Part shown: piece after piece, positions 29,025-38,214 of the stretch | Position numbering within the stretch: the stretch's first letter is position 1 | Layout: each line of letters starts with the position of its first letter | Source of the DNA: Paenibacillus sp. JDR-2 | Lineage (GTDB): Bacteria; Bacillota; Bacilli; Paenibacillales; Paenibacillaceae | Assembly (NCBI RefSeq): GCF_000023585.1 | Contig: NC_012914.1 | Coordinates: 3,440,001 to 3,504,000, forward strand | Direction: 5' to 3' | DNA length: 64,000 nucleotides | Notes under the pieces: model-generated | The model's input: only the letters and a program-made list of their open reading frames with translations | Told to the model about the DNA's origin: nothing | The model's database searches: none | Made by a program: the position numbers and the translations under genes

Positions 29025-29861
29025 ATGACAGACTTTATCGTCAGCCTGGAACGTTTTGCCGCATCCGCAGAAATGAGCAGCTATCCGTATAAATCCCATT
29101 CCCACGAGTACGAAGAGCTGACAATGATTGATGAAGGTGAGGGGTATTACAGCTCGCCCGACCGCAATAGAAAGGTAGGGCCAGGCGATCTGATTTATAT
29201 TCCTTCAGGACTCTTGCATAGTTATGTTTGTACGAAGCGATGGCAAGGGGTAAGCGTACATTTCCGCAAAGACAAGCTGCCTGTGCAATGTCAACAATAC
29301 TTGCAGCAGGAACGTGGCATGGCTCAGCTGGAGGTAGCTGCTTTAAGCCACATCGACAGGAGATGGGCAAGGGCAAGCCTCGTACAGCTCGAGAGGCGAT
29401 GGAAGGAAGCGGAAGCAGCGGTTGACGCCGAAGTATTGCAGCGTGTTGCGATTGAAACGGCGTTATCGTTATTCCAAGCTAACAAGAGAGAAAGCAGCAA
29501 TTCGCACGACCATACGAACATTCAATCAGTCATGCGGGAGGTTTTGCGGGAGATTCATGCTAGGTTTGACAGTCCCATTACCGTGCATGAACTGGCTTCC
29601 CGGCATTACTTGTCGGAAAGTCACTTGCGCAAGCAGTTCTCGGCTGCCATAGGGGTATCGCCTAAGCAGTACATTATCCGTCTCCGATTAAAAGAAGCCC
29701 AAAGGCTGCTCAAGCAGACGGATAAAGCGATCGAGACGATCTCAGCTGAAGTAGGCTTTCATTCCTCCAGCCGGTTTTATGATTTTTTCTTCAAATCGGT
29801 TGGGATGACGCCTTTGGAATGGAGAAGGCAATGCGTTGCCGCCATGAATCTGAATGCTTGA
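29025..29861 (+). CDS. AraC family transcriptional regulator
   Basis: 278 residues: an N-terminal cupin (about 10-80; YKSHSHEYEELTMIDEGEGYY, DLIYIPSGLLHSY) and two C-terminal helix-turn-helix motifs (about 180-275; VHELASRHYLSESHLRKQF and IETISAEVGFHSSSRFYDFF). It follows the GH51 gene by only 17 nt on the same strand, with a weak GAGGA site, so it is probably cotranscribed with the arabinoside genes and adjusts their expression. Confidence 0.88.
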   Translation: MTDFIVSLERFAASAEMSSYPYKSHSHEYEELTMIDEGEGYYSSPDRNRKVGPGDLIYIPSGLLHSYVCTKRWQGVSVHFRKDKLPVQCQQYLQQERGMAQLEVAALSHIDRRWARASLVQLERRWKEAEAAVDAEVLQRVAIETALSLFQANKRESSNSHDHTNIQSVMREVLREIHARFDSPITVHELASRHYLSESHLRKQFSAAIGVSPKQYIIRLRLKEAQRLLKQTDKAIETISAEVGFHSSSRFYDFFFKSVGMTPLEWRRQCVAAMNLNA

Positions 29862-29953
29862 ATTTGAATAGAAAAATGAACAGCGATTGCAACAATAGAT
29901 CCCCTTTATTCGTTTACATATTAAGGAATTTATACGGATAATGGGGGAGTATT

Positions 29954-31225
29954 TTGGATCTTATCATACATACGTTAATTCATGCGGCAGCAGGTGCCAG
30001 CACGGCTTATTTGATTGGCAGAGCCTATACGGACTCTATTGGCAGGCGTTCTCTTTTGCTTCTGTTCGGTGCGATCGCCGGACTGGCACCGGATTTTGCG
30101 AAGTTTTTTGGCGATTTATTTTTTCATTCCGTTTATTTTGTTCCGCTCACCGGATGGATAATGGCCTACGTGTATTCCAAGTTCCAAAAGGAAATCTCGT
30201 TCAAGCGGATGTGGCTGATGTTTATGATTAGTACCGGCACTCATTTGCTAATCGATTATATTGGCAACGGGGTAGCTTTGTTTTATCCGCTCATTGATCA
30301 TGAATACGAATTTAGCGTTATCGACCGCGATGATACATTTGTTCTGTACCCGCTGCTGCTATCCGTGTGTATCGGTCTGTGGTTTCGGAAGGGCAGATAT
30401 TTGATTCTTGCCGGCGTTCTGACTTCCATCGTATATATTGGGACTCTGACCTATTCCAAGCTAGACTTGGAGCATAGCTTGTCGGAAAGGTACAAAAAGG
30501 ATCATATTGAGTCCTTGTTGACCTATCCGGATACATCGAGCAGGCATTGGAAGTTTATGCTTCGGACGGAGTCGGCTGCCGTGTTTGGCCGCGCATCTAT
30601 CTTGGGGAACCGGATTGAAGTCGATAACGAATCCAGCTTTAGCGATCTGCGCGCGGAAACAACAGAGACTGACGTCTCTTCCGTAACCGTCACCGGGACA
30701 ATGACGTTATCCAGAAACGATATGTTTACGATTATGCAAAAGCCTTATTTTATCGATATTGAGCTGGTTAACGGGACATACTCCGAAGATTGGTCTCCGG
30801 GACCGTTCATGGGGCCGAATTGGAGCGGGGAATTTCATCTCGTGTTGCGTGATGACATCGGCAATGAGCTTAGCCGGGTGGCCTTGAATGATTTTTATAC
30901 GGATCCGCTGCTGTTCAACTCTACTTTTGATCTTTCGTTTGATGATTATAACGGAGACGGTGACCCGGACTTTACGATAGGACAGTATGGAACAAGCAAC
31001 GGGAATTACTACAAGCTGTTCACGTTGACCAGCAGCAACGAGTTCAAGGAATTAAATGCGGGAGAAAGGGACGGCATGTTTATTAGCGCGAACGATTCCA
31101 TGTATTCCACCCATCTGAATAAAATAGACGATTCTTCGTTCCAAACCACGTACTACGATAATTCCATAGGCCGAAACGTGAAAAGTTTATTTATATGGGA
31201 TGGAGAAGGATTCATGAAAAAATAG
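29954..31225 (+). CDS. YdjM-like membrane protein with C-terminal calcium-loop region
   Basis: 423 residues starting at TTG 29954 behind GGGGGAG. The N-terminal half (1-170) has several transmembrane helices and the conserved pattern of YdjM-type metal-dependent hydrolase-like membrane proteins: His6/His10, APDF with Asp47, and HLLIDYIGNG with His97/Asp101. The C-terminal half is outside that family and includes an EF-hand-like/FG-GAP-like loop, Asp331-x-Asn333-x-Asp335-x-Asp337-x-Asp339. YdjM proteins have been linked to membrane remodelling or DNA damage in other bacteria; no precise role can be given here. Confidence 0.7.
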   Translation: MDLIIHTLIHAAAGASTAYLIGRAYTDSIGRRSLLLLFGAIAGLAPDFAKFFGDLFFHSVYFVPLTGWIMAYVYSKFQKEISFKRMWLMFMISTGTHLLIDYIGNGVALFYPLIDHEYEFSVIDRDDTFVLYPLLLSVCIGLWFRKGRYLILAGVLTSIVYIGTLTYSKLDLEHSLSERYKKDHIESLLTYPDTSSRHWKFMLRTESAAVFGRASILGNRIEVDNESSFSDLRAETTETDVSSVTVTGTMTLSRNDMFTIMQKPYFIDIELVNGTYSEDWSPGPFMGPNWSGEFHLVLRDDIGNELSRVALNDFYTDPLLFNSTFDLSFDDYNGDGDPDFTIGQYGTSNGNYYKLFTLTSSNEFKELNAGERDGMFISANDSMYSTHLNKIDDSSFQTTYYDNSIGRNVKSLFIWDGEGFMKK

Positions 31226-31573
31226 GGGTTTTACGGAATACGTAGTGTAAGATATCTAGCGGGACTATGCTTTATACTTATCCTGCAGCAGAATTAATAA
31301 CAAATCTTCGGGCGAAAAATAGATTTTCACAGCGGTATCTTTCTGGATAACCTGAGTTTTGGCATAAGCGTTTTACTGTTCCGTTACATATCCGAGTAGA
31401 GCCCCTTAGTCTTAATAGGAGGGCTCTTTTGTTATTGCTGACACTGCATGAAGTATTCATTCTTCATAAACGAAAAGGAAGGCTCATATATTAGATGTTG
31501 TTTTTCCTCAAACAGGAAGCAGCGCCAATTTTGTCGAAGTTAATAGAATTCCTTAAAGTCTGAGAGGTAGATT
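31226..31573. other. 348-bp stretch without a gene
   Basis: Only short frames without ribosome sites are present. The recognisable element is the terminator at 31404-31434. A promoter for the SWIM/MoxR cluster must lie in the right part (about 31435-31560), but I cannot place -35 and -10 boxes with confidence. Confidence 0.6.
31404..31434 (+). terminator. probable intrinsic terminator
   Basis: AGAGCCC and GGGCTCT pair around a loop of about 16 nt, followed by TTTTG, about 170 nt after the YdjM-like gene. Confidence 0.6.
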
Positions 31574-33022
31574 ATGACGTCATTAACGGAAGCTTACGTT
31601 GATAGCTTGGCTCCCAATGCGGGAGCGATGAAGAACGGCAGGGACCTGGTCAAAAAGAATAGCTTTCCGGTCCTTCGGAGAACAGAAGATGGAACTTTGC
31701 TGTTTGGCGAATGCAAAGGAAGCGGCAAGGAGCCGTACCGTTGCTCGGTTGATTTTGTTCAGCCGGATAATCCGGTGTCGCGCTGCTCTTGCCCAAGCAG
31801 ACAGTTTCCATGCAAGCATACGCTTGGCTTAATGTACGCTTACGCGCTTGGGAAACCGTTCGAGCAGGCAGAGCTTCCGCCGGATATCGAGGAGAAGCGG
31901 GGCAAGGCGGAGAAGCGGGAAGAAAAGAAGAAGGAAACCGAAGCAGCTGTGGCAAGCGGTGCGGCCCCAGCCAAACGAAAGGTTAACAAGTCGGCGCTGG
32001 CCAAAAAAATCAACGCACAGCTGGAAGGCCTTCAACTATTAGAGAAAATAGTACTGCAAACCGTTCAAGGCGGACTCGGCAGTCTGAGCAAGAAGAACAT
32101 CCAGCTCCTCGAAGATCAAGCGAAGGAACTTGGCAACTACTATATTCCCGGCGTGCAGGCGGAGTTAAGGGAGCTCATTCTGCTATTTGACGATGAAGGG
32201 AATCGCGAATCGGTTTATTCCAAGGCGATTGAGCAGCTAATCCGCATCCATTCGCTAGTTAAGAAGGGAAAAGCGTATCTGGAGCGGCGTTTAGCGGAAC
32301 CGGATATGCCATTAGACACGGAAACAACGCTTGAGGAGCAGCTTGGCCACGCTTGGCAGTTAGCCGAACTCAAAGAGTATGGCCGCATGCGGCAAGCATC
32401 CGAGCTGCTGCAGCTCTCCTTCTTGTCGTATACCGATCAGGCAAGAGGAGAATACGTCGATGCCGGATGGTGGGCCGACCTCCGGGACGGGACGGTTCAT
32501 GCCACTCGCAATCTCCGTCCGTTCCGGGCGGCCAAGCAGCTTAAAGAAGAGGATACCGTGCATGCCGTTGTGCAGACGGATGAGTTATACCAGTATCCAG
32601 GCGAGATCAATGCCCGCGTAAGGTGGGAAAAGGGAACGTTCCGCGAGGCAGCCGTGTTGGATTACAAGGCGGTAAAGGGTGCGGCTAACGGATCCTTCCC
32701 GGATGTGATCAAACAAGTGAAGAACATCATTAAAAATCCTCTCGCTAACCGCAATCCGGTTGTGCTAATCGCCTACCATACCATCGAGAAGTCCGGAGAA
32801 GGTTACTTGTTCCGGGATAAGCAAGGCAAGCCGATTCCGGTGACATCGGAAATGATCGCTACGCCTGCGCGACTCGATACGATTGTGCCGTTAATGCAAG
32901 AAGAGGAGCTGCGGGACCAAGCTGCGCTGGTCATGTTCCAACATGACGTGGACAGCGGACGTCTGTCGGCGCAGCCGATGAGCATCATCACGGATAGCCG
33001 GATTGTTCGGCTGTTGTATTAG
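31574..33022 (+). CDS. SWIM zinc-finger protein of a MoxR/vWA cluster (YehQ-like)
   Basis: 482 residues. The SWIM finger is visible as Cys71-x-Cys73 ... Cys80-x-His82 (CSCPSRQFPCKH), preceded by a small beta-rich region. A Lys/Glu-rich helical linker (110-140) and a long helical region follow. SWIM fingers bind DNA or protein. It is the first of five genes; the next starts 13 nt after its stop. E. coli YehQ is a SWIM protein in an analogous cluster with an AAA+ ATPase and a vWA protein. Its molecular role is unknown. Confidence 0.85.
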   Translation: MTSLTEAYVDSLAPNAGAMKNGRDLVKKNSFPVLRRTEDGTLLFGECKGSGKEPYRCSVDFVQPDNPVSRCSCPSRQFPCKHTLGLMYAYALGKPFEQAELPPDIEEKRGKAEKREEKKKETEAAVASGAAPAKRKVNKSALAKKINAQLEGLQLLEKIVLQTVQGGLGSLSKKNIQLLEDQAKELGNYYIPGVQAELRELILLFDDEGNRESVYSKAIEQLIRIHSLVKKGKAYLERRLAEPDMPLDTETTLEEQLGHAWQLAELKEYGRMRQASELLQLSFLSYTDQARGEYVDAGWWADLRDGTVHATRNLRPFRAAKQLKEEDTVHAVVQTDELYQYPGEINARVRWEKGTFREAAVLDYKAVKGAANGSFPDVIKQVKNIIKNPLANRNPVVLIAYHTIEKSGEGYLFRDKQGKPIPVTSEMIATPARLDTIVPLMQEEELRDQAALVMFQHDVDSGRLSAQPMSIITDSRIVRLLY

Positions 33023-33035
33023 AGGAGTGACTTCC

Positions 33036-34844
33036 ATGAGTGTAGATCTGTTGCTTGACCTGCAAGTTGAGGTTCGAAGATTATTTATTGCCGGCAGCAC
33101 CCTGGCCGAGGGGGATATCCGGTTATCGAAGCTGCTGTCTTCCTTGCAAAAAGCCGGGGAAGCCGCACCCGTATTCAAACGGTTGGCAGATACAACGGAG
33201 GGTCTTATTCAAGCTCCGCGTGCCGAAAGCGCTTCGAAGCTGCTAGAGCTGGCCACGCTGCTTAGCGCAGTCCTGCATACGCAGGGCAAGACCGATATTG
33301 CGGGAGAGACGCAGCCTGTGGACAGCGTAGGACTGTCGCTTCCCACGGAGGTAACCTTCCGTAGATTGCATCCGCTGCTGGAGGCCTTAACGACGAAGGG
33401 CTCGGGCAGACTGGAGCAGATCCGTCAGGCTTACGAGGACAGGAGTTTCCTGGATCTTCGGGCACTGCCCGCTTTGTGCAGCGCGCTAGACGATGTTTAT
33501 TCCGAAATTCCGGAGTTCATTCAGCAGAAAATACTGCCGGAGTTCGGTCAAGCGGCTGTTCCTTTACTTCAGAGCCAGCTAAATCTGCAAGGCGGCAAAG
33601 GGGATGCAAGACGTCTTCAGCTGCTTCATCTCCTGCAAGGCGAATCCTCGCTGGGGCTTGTTCAAGAAGCCGGCGTGTCGGGCGCGCCTGAATTGAAGAT
33701 TGCGGCTATCGAACTGCTCAGCGGCTACGAAGGTCAAGAGGGCTTCCTGCTTGAGCAAAGCCGGGAAAAAAGGAAAGAAGTCCGCGAAGCTGCTTATTAC
33801 GCTCTTGCGAGGCTTGCATCCATTCCTTGCCAGGACCGCTTGTTAGAAGCCGTCACTTCCAAGGACGCAGAGCTTGTTATCTACCCGATCCGCAAGTGTA
33901 CGGCGCTTACGCTTCATAAGCGAATCATCGCACACGCGGAGGAACAGCTGGACCGTTATTCAGCAGGCGAAGGCAAGGCGAAAGAAGCGGCACTGCAGCA
34001 GCTCTATACCGATCTGCGCTGCTTGAATAGCCATGCGCATGAGCTCGCCGAGGCAGCCTTCCCGATGCTCGGCAGACTGATGGCAACCGATGAATTTATG
34101 ACCGCCGACGCGGGGGGCGTGCAGGACACGGCGGCAGAACTTCTGCTGGCGCTGGAATCGGAACCGTCTGACCGGTTCGCGATTGGTCTTCATTCCGCCT
34201 ATAAAGGCAAATTTATCGGATACAGCTTCCGCGCTGCCTTTAGACAATTGTCTCCGGCAGAGCTCTTCGACCGGTATGCGGATGCCATCAAGGGACGTTC
34301 GGCGCCCGCAAAGCTGCTGCAGCAAGCAATTCAGCAAATCGTTCACGAACAGCTGGCAGGCAGCGACGAACGTGCCGAAGCCGTTCCGGAAGAAGCTTGG
34401 GATCGGCGTTGGGTCAAAGCACTCGCCGCTCAGGATTTGACGGATCTGGTCTGCGTATTTACGCATCAGAATGACCGGGAAGTGTCGTCTTATCTTGTAT
34501 CTAAGCTGAAGGACGGTTCAAGAGTAAACGATTACCGGACGCAGAATGTACTGCTGACGTTATTCCGCATTGGCTTCAAGGAAGCACCAGAGTTGTTCAT
34601 GGGACTGCTTGAGAACAAAACCTCCCGCAGCTTCTATTACATAGATTGGCGGATGAAGCAGCTTTTCGCCTCGATGCCGAAGGCTTATGCGCCTCGACTG
34701 CGCGCTTTTGCGGAAGCCCTTACGTACGAATCGGTTAAAAATGAATTGCTGGAGATTATTGAGGCATTGGAAGCAATGCCGGATGATCAGGCAGGGGAGA
34801 GTGGAAAAGGAGTATGGGCATGGATCAAAAACAAAACGTATTAA
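33036..34844 (+). CDS. HEAT-repeat-like helical protein of the MoxR/vWA cluster
   Basis: 602 residues from ATG 33036; GAGGAG (33022-33027) is 8 nt upstream. The protein is almost entirely helical with recognisable HEAT-type pairs, for example APELKIAAIELLSGY and RKEVREAAYYALARLAS (about 215-270). It has no catalytic motif that I recognise. It probably serves as a scaffold or adaptor for the ATPase encoded next, whose start codon lies 25 nt inside this gene's 3' end, implying coupled translation and a fixed stoichiometry. Confidence 0.75.
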   Translation: MSVDLLLDLQVEVRRLFIAGSTLAEGDIRLSKLLSSLQKAGEAAPVFKRLADTTEGLIQAPRAESASKLLELATLLSAVLHTQGKTDIAGETQPVDSVGLSLPTEVTFRRLHPLLEALTTKGSGRLEQIRQAYEDRSFLDLRALPALCSALDDVYSEIPEFIQQKILPEFGQAAVPLLQSQLNLQGGKGDARRLQLLHLLQGESSLGLVQEAGVSGAPELKIAAIELLSGYEGQEGFLLEQSREKRKEVREAAYYALARLASIPCQDRLLEAVTSKDAELVIYPIRKCTALTLHKRIIAHAEEQLDRYSAGEGKAKEAALQQLYTDLRCLNSHAHELAEAAFPMLGRLMATDEFMTADAGGVQDTAAELLLALESEPSDRFAIGLHSAYKGKFIGYSFRAAFRQLSPAELFDRYADAIKGRSAPAKLLQQAIQQIVHEQLAGSDERAEAVPEEAWDRRWVKALAAQDLTDLVCVFTHQNDREVSSYLVSKLKDGSRVNDYRTQNVLLTLFRIGFKEAPELFMGLLENKTSRSFYYIDWRMKQLFASMPKAYAPRLRAFAEALTYESVKNELLEIIEALEAMPDDQAGESGKGVWAWIKNKTY

Positions 34845-35914
34845 GATTACCGGCGGAGCAGCTGTATGCGCATGAGCTGGAAGCGCTGAAGGCGGCCGAT
34901 AAAAATAACGAAAAGCCTGCCGGCTGGCAGCTTTCTCCCAAAGCGGTACTTACCTTCATTACCGGCGGCCAGGCCGGGAAGACCCCGATTACTCCGAAAT
35001 ATATCGGCAATAAACGTCTGGTCGAAATGGCGATTGCTACTCTTTTGACGGACCGGGCGTTGCTCTTGATCGGCGAGCCGGGGACGGCAAAATCCTGGCT
35101 GTCTGAAAATCTGACTGCCGCCATTCACGGCGATTCGTCCAAGGTTGTGCAAGGAACGGCAGGCACAAGCGAGGAGCATGTCCGGTATTCCTGGAACTAT
35201 GCGCTTCTGCTTGCTCAAGGTCCGTCAGATCAAGCCTTGATCCGAAGCCCGATTCTGCGTGCCATGGAAGGCGGAGGAATCGCACGCTTTGAAGAGATTT
35301 CCCGCTGTGCTTCCGAAGTGCAGGATGCTTTGATTTCTATCCTGTCGGAGAAGACAATAGCCATTCCCGAGCTTGGCAGGGAAGTCCCCGCTGAACGCGG
35401 CTTCTCCATTATAGCCACGGCAAATACAAGGGACCGCGGCGTAAACGAGATGTCGGCTGCCTTAAAGCGTCGTTTCAATATTTTGGTGCTTCCGGCACCT
35501 TCAAGCCTGGATACCGAAATCGATATCGTGCGCCGCCGGGTAAGCGAAATATCCGCCAACTACGAGCTGCGCGCCGCGCAGCCGGATGACGAAGCGATTC
35601 GCAAGGTCGTGACGATTTTCCGCGAGCTTCGCGGCGGCCTGACGCTTGACGGCAAAGAGAAGGTGAAGTCGCCAAGTGGCGTAATTTCGACGGCGGAAGC
35701 GATCTCGCTGCTTACAGGCAGCATGGCGCTTGCCGGAAGCTTCGGCACCGGTGAACTGACCGACGAGGATATCGCAGCCGGGCTGCAAGGGGCAATCGTG
35801 AAGGATGATGCGAAGGATCAGCAGGTGTGGAAGGAATATCTCGATAACGTGATGAAAAAACGGGGGGCGTCATGGCGAAGCCTGTACAACGCGTGCGCGG
35901 AGATGAACGGTTGA
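34820..35914 (+). CDS. MoxR-type AAA+ ATPase (YehL-like)
   Basis: 364 residues from ATG 34820 (AAGGAG 7 nt upstream; ATG 34814 is too close to it). Walker A is GEPGTAKS (85-92), the Walker B region is IARFEEI (154-160, with Glu-Glu where Asp-Glu is usual), sensor 1 is ATANTRD (Asn202) and a probable arginine finger lies in ALKRRF. MoxR ATPases act with vWA proteins as chaperone-like remodelling machines. The gene overlaps the HEAT gene by 25 nt and the next by 43 nt. In the E. coli yeh locus the corresponding gene is yehL. Confidence 0.9.
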   Translation: MDQKQNVLRLPAEQLYAHELEALKAADKNNEKPAGWQLSPKAVLTFITGGQAGKTPITPKYIGNKRLVEMAIATLLTDRALLLIGEPGTAKSWLSENLTAAIHGDSSKVVQGTAGTSEEHVRYSWNYALLLAQGPSDQALIRSPILRAMEGGGIARFEEISRCASEVQDALISILSEKTIAIPELGREVPAERGFSIIATANTRDRGVNEMSAALKRRFNILVLPAPSSLDTEIDIVRRRVSEISANYELRAAQPDDEAIRKVVTIFRELRGGLTLDGKEKVKSPSGVISTAEAISLLTGSMALAGSFGTGELTDEDIAAGLQGAIVKDDAKDQQVWKEYLDNVMKKRGASWRSLYNACAEMNG

Positions 35915-38211
35915 GCGGACCGCATTATTTCGGCATCAGGCACTTGTCGCCGGCAGGCTCCTATCATCTCCTCGCCCTGCTCGGGGAGTTGAAGCCGACC
36001 GCGGTATTAATCGAGGGTCCTAGCGACGCGGGTATTCTGGCCGAGCAATTGACCGCCCGCGGCGTTGTTCCGCCGGTGGCGATGCTTGCCTATACGGACC
36101 GTCTGCCCGTACGTACGCTTTTGTACCCGTTCGCCGACTATTCCCCGGAATATCAGGCTCTGCTGTGGGCTAGAAACCATAATTGCCAATCGGAATTTAT
36201 CGATCTGCCGACGGAGGTATCCCTTGCCCTTGCCGACGCGAGAAGGGATACGGCACCGGATTTGTCGGATGGCAGCGTTCAGGAAGCCGAGACTCCCGCG
36301 GATCTCTATAGCAGAATTGCCGAGTTGTCAGGCGAACCGGATTATGAAGCGTATTGGGAACGGCATTTCGAACATCGTCTGCAGCCGGATAGCTATCGAA
36401 GCGCGATCCGAACCTATGCGCAGGAGATGCGGGAGCTAACGGATCAGGACGAACAGAAATTGACACCGCGTGGTTACGCTTATAACGAGATTCGTGAAGC
36501 CTTCATGCGCCGAAAAATTCAAGATACGATTAAGGCCGGTCATGAGCCGGATAAGATCGTAGTGGTCAGCGGCGCTCATCATACTTCGGCTCTCACTTTA
36601 GAGCTGCCGGCGATGACGGATGCCGAGATCAAGAAGCTGCCTCGCGTACCGTCCAAGATGACGTTAATGCCTTATTCCTACTATAAATTATCTTCGCATT
36701 CCGGCTATGGGGCGGGGAATCAGGCGCCAGCCTACTATTCGCTGCTGTGGCAATGCATGAAGCAAGGGAAGATGAAGGAATTGCCGGCCTTATATCTGTC
36801 ATCCGTTGCCATGCAAATGCGGGAGCAAGGAACATGGCGTTCAACGGCTTCGGTCATTGAGGCAGTGAGAATGGCGGATGCTCTGGCATTTATGCATGAC
36901 GGCGTGTTGCCGACATGGAAGGACTTGCGGGACGCGGCCACCGTGCTTTTCGGCTTTGGGGAATTTTCATCCGTCGCAGAAGCGCTTGCTAGAGTGGATA
37001 TCGGAACGGTAATCGGCAGCTTGCCGGAAGGCGTAAGCCAGACACCCGTACAGGATGATTTGAACCGCGAGCTCAAACGGCTGAAGCTGGACAAATACAA
37101 GTCGCTAGTTGCCGCTGGCCTGGAGCTGGATCTGAGGGAAAACAGGCGGGTGAAATCCGAGGAATCCGCATTCCTTGATTTGAACCGTTCGGTTTTCCTG
37201 CACCGGCTTGCCGTGCTGGGAATCCGCTTTGCCCGCAAGCAGCGGGTTAGTCAGACGGACGCGACCTGGGCGGAGCATTGGGTGCTGCAGTGGTCGCCGG
37301 AAGCCGAGATTGAGACGGTTGAATCTACCCTAAAAGGCGAGACGGTCGAGCTTGCAGCAGCTTATGTTATTCATGAAGAGCTGCTGGCCTGCACGAACAT
37401 CGCCGAGGCAGCCAAGCTGATCCGCAAATCCTGCGAATGCGGGCTGCCGCAGGTAATGGGGCAGGCGACCGGTGCTTTGCAGCGCCTAGCCGTTGATGCC
37501 GGAAGCTTCGAGCAAATTGCCGAGACGGTGCAAGAATTGTCCGTCCTGCTGCAGTATGGCTCCATCCGCAGGATCGAGACGGAGACTTTGGTGCCCATTA
37601 TGCAGCAGCTGTTCTTGCGAGGTACCCTTATGCTGCAGGATGCCGCAGCCTGCAACGACGATGCGGCGGCAGCAATGGTTACCTCTATTCAAGCGATGGA
37701 TGCGGCGGCAGAAGAGCATTACCAGCTCGTGGACGGGGCGCTGTGGATGAATAAGCTGAAGGAGCTTGCGGCCCGGGATGACCGCAACGCGAAGCTGTCC
37801 GGCTTCGCGTTTGCGATCGTACTCGAGAAGAATGAAGCCGGCGAAGAGGATTGCGCGAGGGAAGTATCGCGACGTCTGTCGCCCGGTATTCCCGCGGACA
37901 TTGGTTCCGGCTGGTTCGAAGGCATGTCGATGCGCAACCGTTACGCGTTATTGTCGAGAGATTATTTATGGCGTCAGCTGGATGAATACGTAAATTCGCT
38001 GGAGGAAGAGCCGTTCAAGCGCTCGCTGGTGTTTCTGCGGCGCGCCTTCGGCGGCTTCGAACCTAGGGAGAAAGCGGCGATTGCCGAGCTGCTGGGCGAT
38101 TTGTGGGGAAGCGGGGCGGAACCAACCGGCGAAGCCCTTCAACGTCCGCTTAACGACGACGAGAAGGAGCAGCTGGATGAACTTAACGACTTTGACTTTG
38201 GAGATATATAG
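35872..38211 (+). CDS. DUF5682 family protein (YehM-like)
   Basis: 779 residues. The N-terminal block HYFGIRHLSPAGSYHLL and VLIEGPSD (about 18-50), with a later VVVSGAHHTSAL (about 228), are the family marks. The conserved His and acidic residues recall the EreA/TraB/ChaN type of hydrolase fold, but I cannot identify a proven active site. The C-terminal two thirds are helical. It begins inside the ATPase gene (43-nt overlap), and its stop is 3 nt before the vWA gene, so all belong to one translational unit. It is the best candidate effector or substrate-handling part of the machine. Confidence 0.8.
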   Translation: MAKPVQRVRGDERLSGPHYFGIRHLSPAGSYHLLALLGELKPTAVLIEGPSDAGILAEQLTARGVVPPVAMLAYTDRLPVRTLLYPFADYSPEYQALLWARNHNCQSEFIDLPTEVSLALADARRDTAPDLSDGSVQEAETPADLYSRIAELSGEPDYEAYWERHFEHRLQPDSYRSAIRTYAQEMRELTDQDEQKLTPRGYAYNEIREAFMRRKIQDTIKAGHEPDKIVVVSGAHHTSALTLELPAMTDAEIKKLPRVPSKMTLMPYSYYKLSSHSGYGAGNQAPAYYSLLWQCMKQGKMKELPALYLSSVAMQMREQGTWRSTASVIEAVRMADALAFMHDGVLPTWKDLRDAATVLFGFGEFSSVAEALARVDIGTVIGSLPEGVSQTPVQDDLNRELKRLKLDKYKSLVAAGLELDLRENRRVKSEESAFLDLNRSVFLHRLAVLGIRFARKQRVSQTDATWAEHWVLQWSPEAEIETVESTLKGETVELAAAYVIHEELLACTNIAEAAKLIRKSCECGLPQVMGQATGALQRLAVDAGSFEQIAETVQELSVLLQYGSIRRIETETLVPIMQQLFLRGTLMLQDAAACNDDAAAAMVTSIQAMDAAAEEHYQLVDGALWMNKLKELAARDDRNAKLSGFAFAIVLEKNEAGEEDCAREVSRRLSPGIPADIGSGWFEGMSMRNRYALLSRDYLWRQLDEYVNSLEEEPFKRSLVFLRRAFGGFEPREKAAIAELLGDLWGSGAEPTGEALQRPLNDDEKEQLDELNDFDFGDI

Positions 38212-38214
38212 CCT

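Noticed and set aside
31278..31460. A 60-codon minus-strand frame in a gene-poor stretch
   Set aside because: No ribosome site, no hydrophobic or domain pattern, and it crosses the terminator at 31404-31434.
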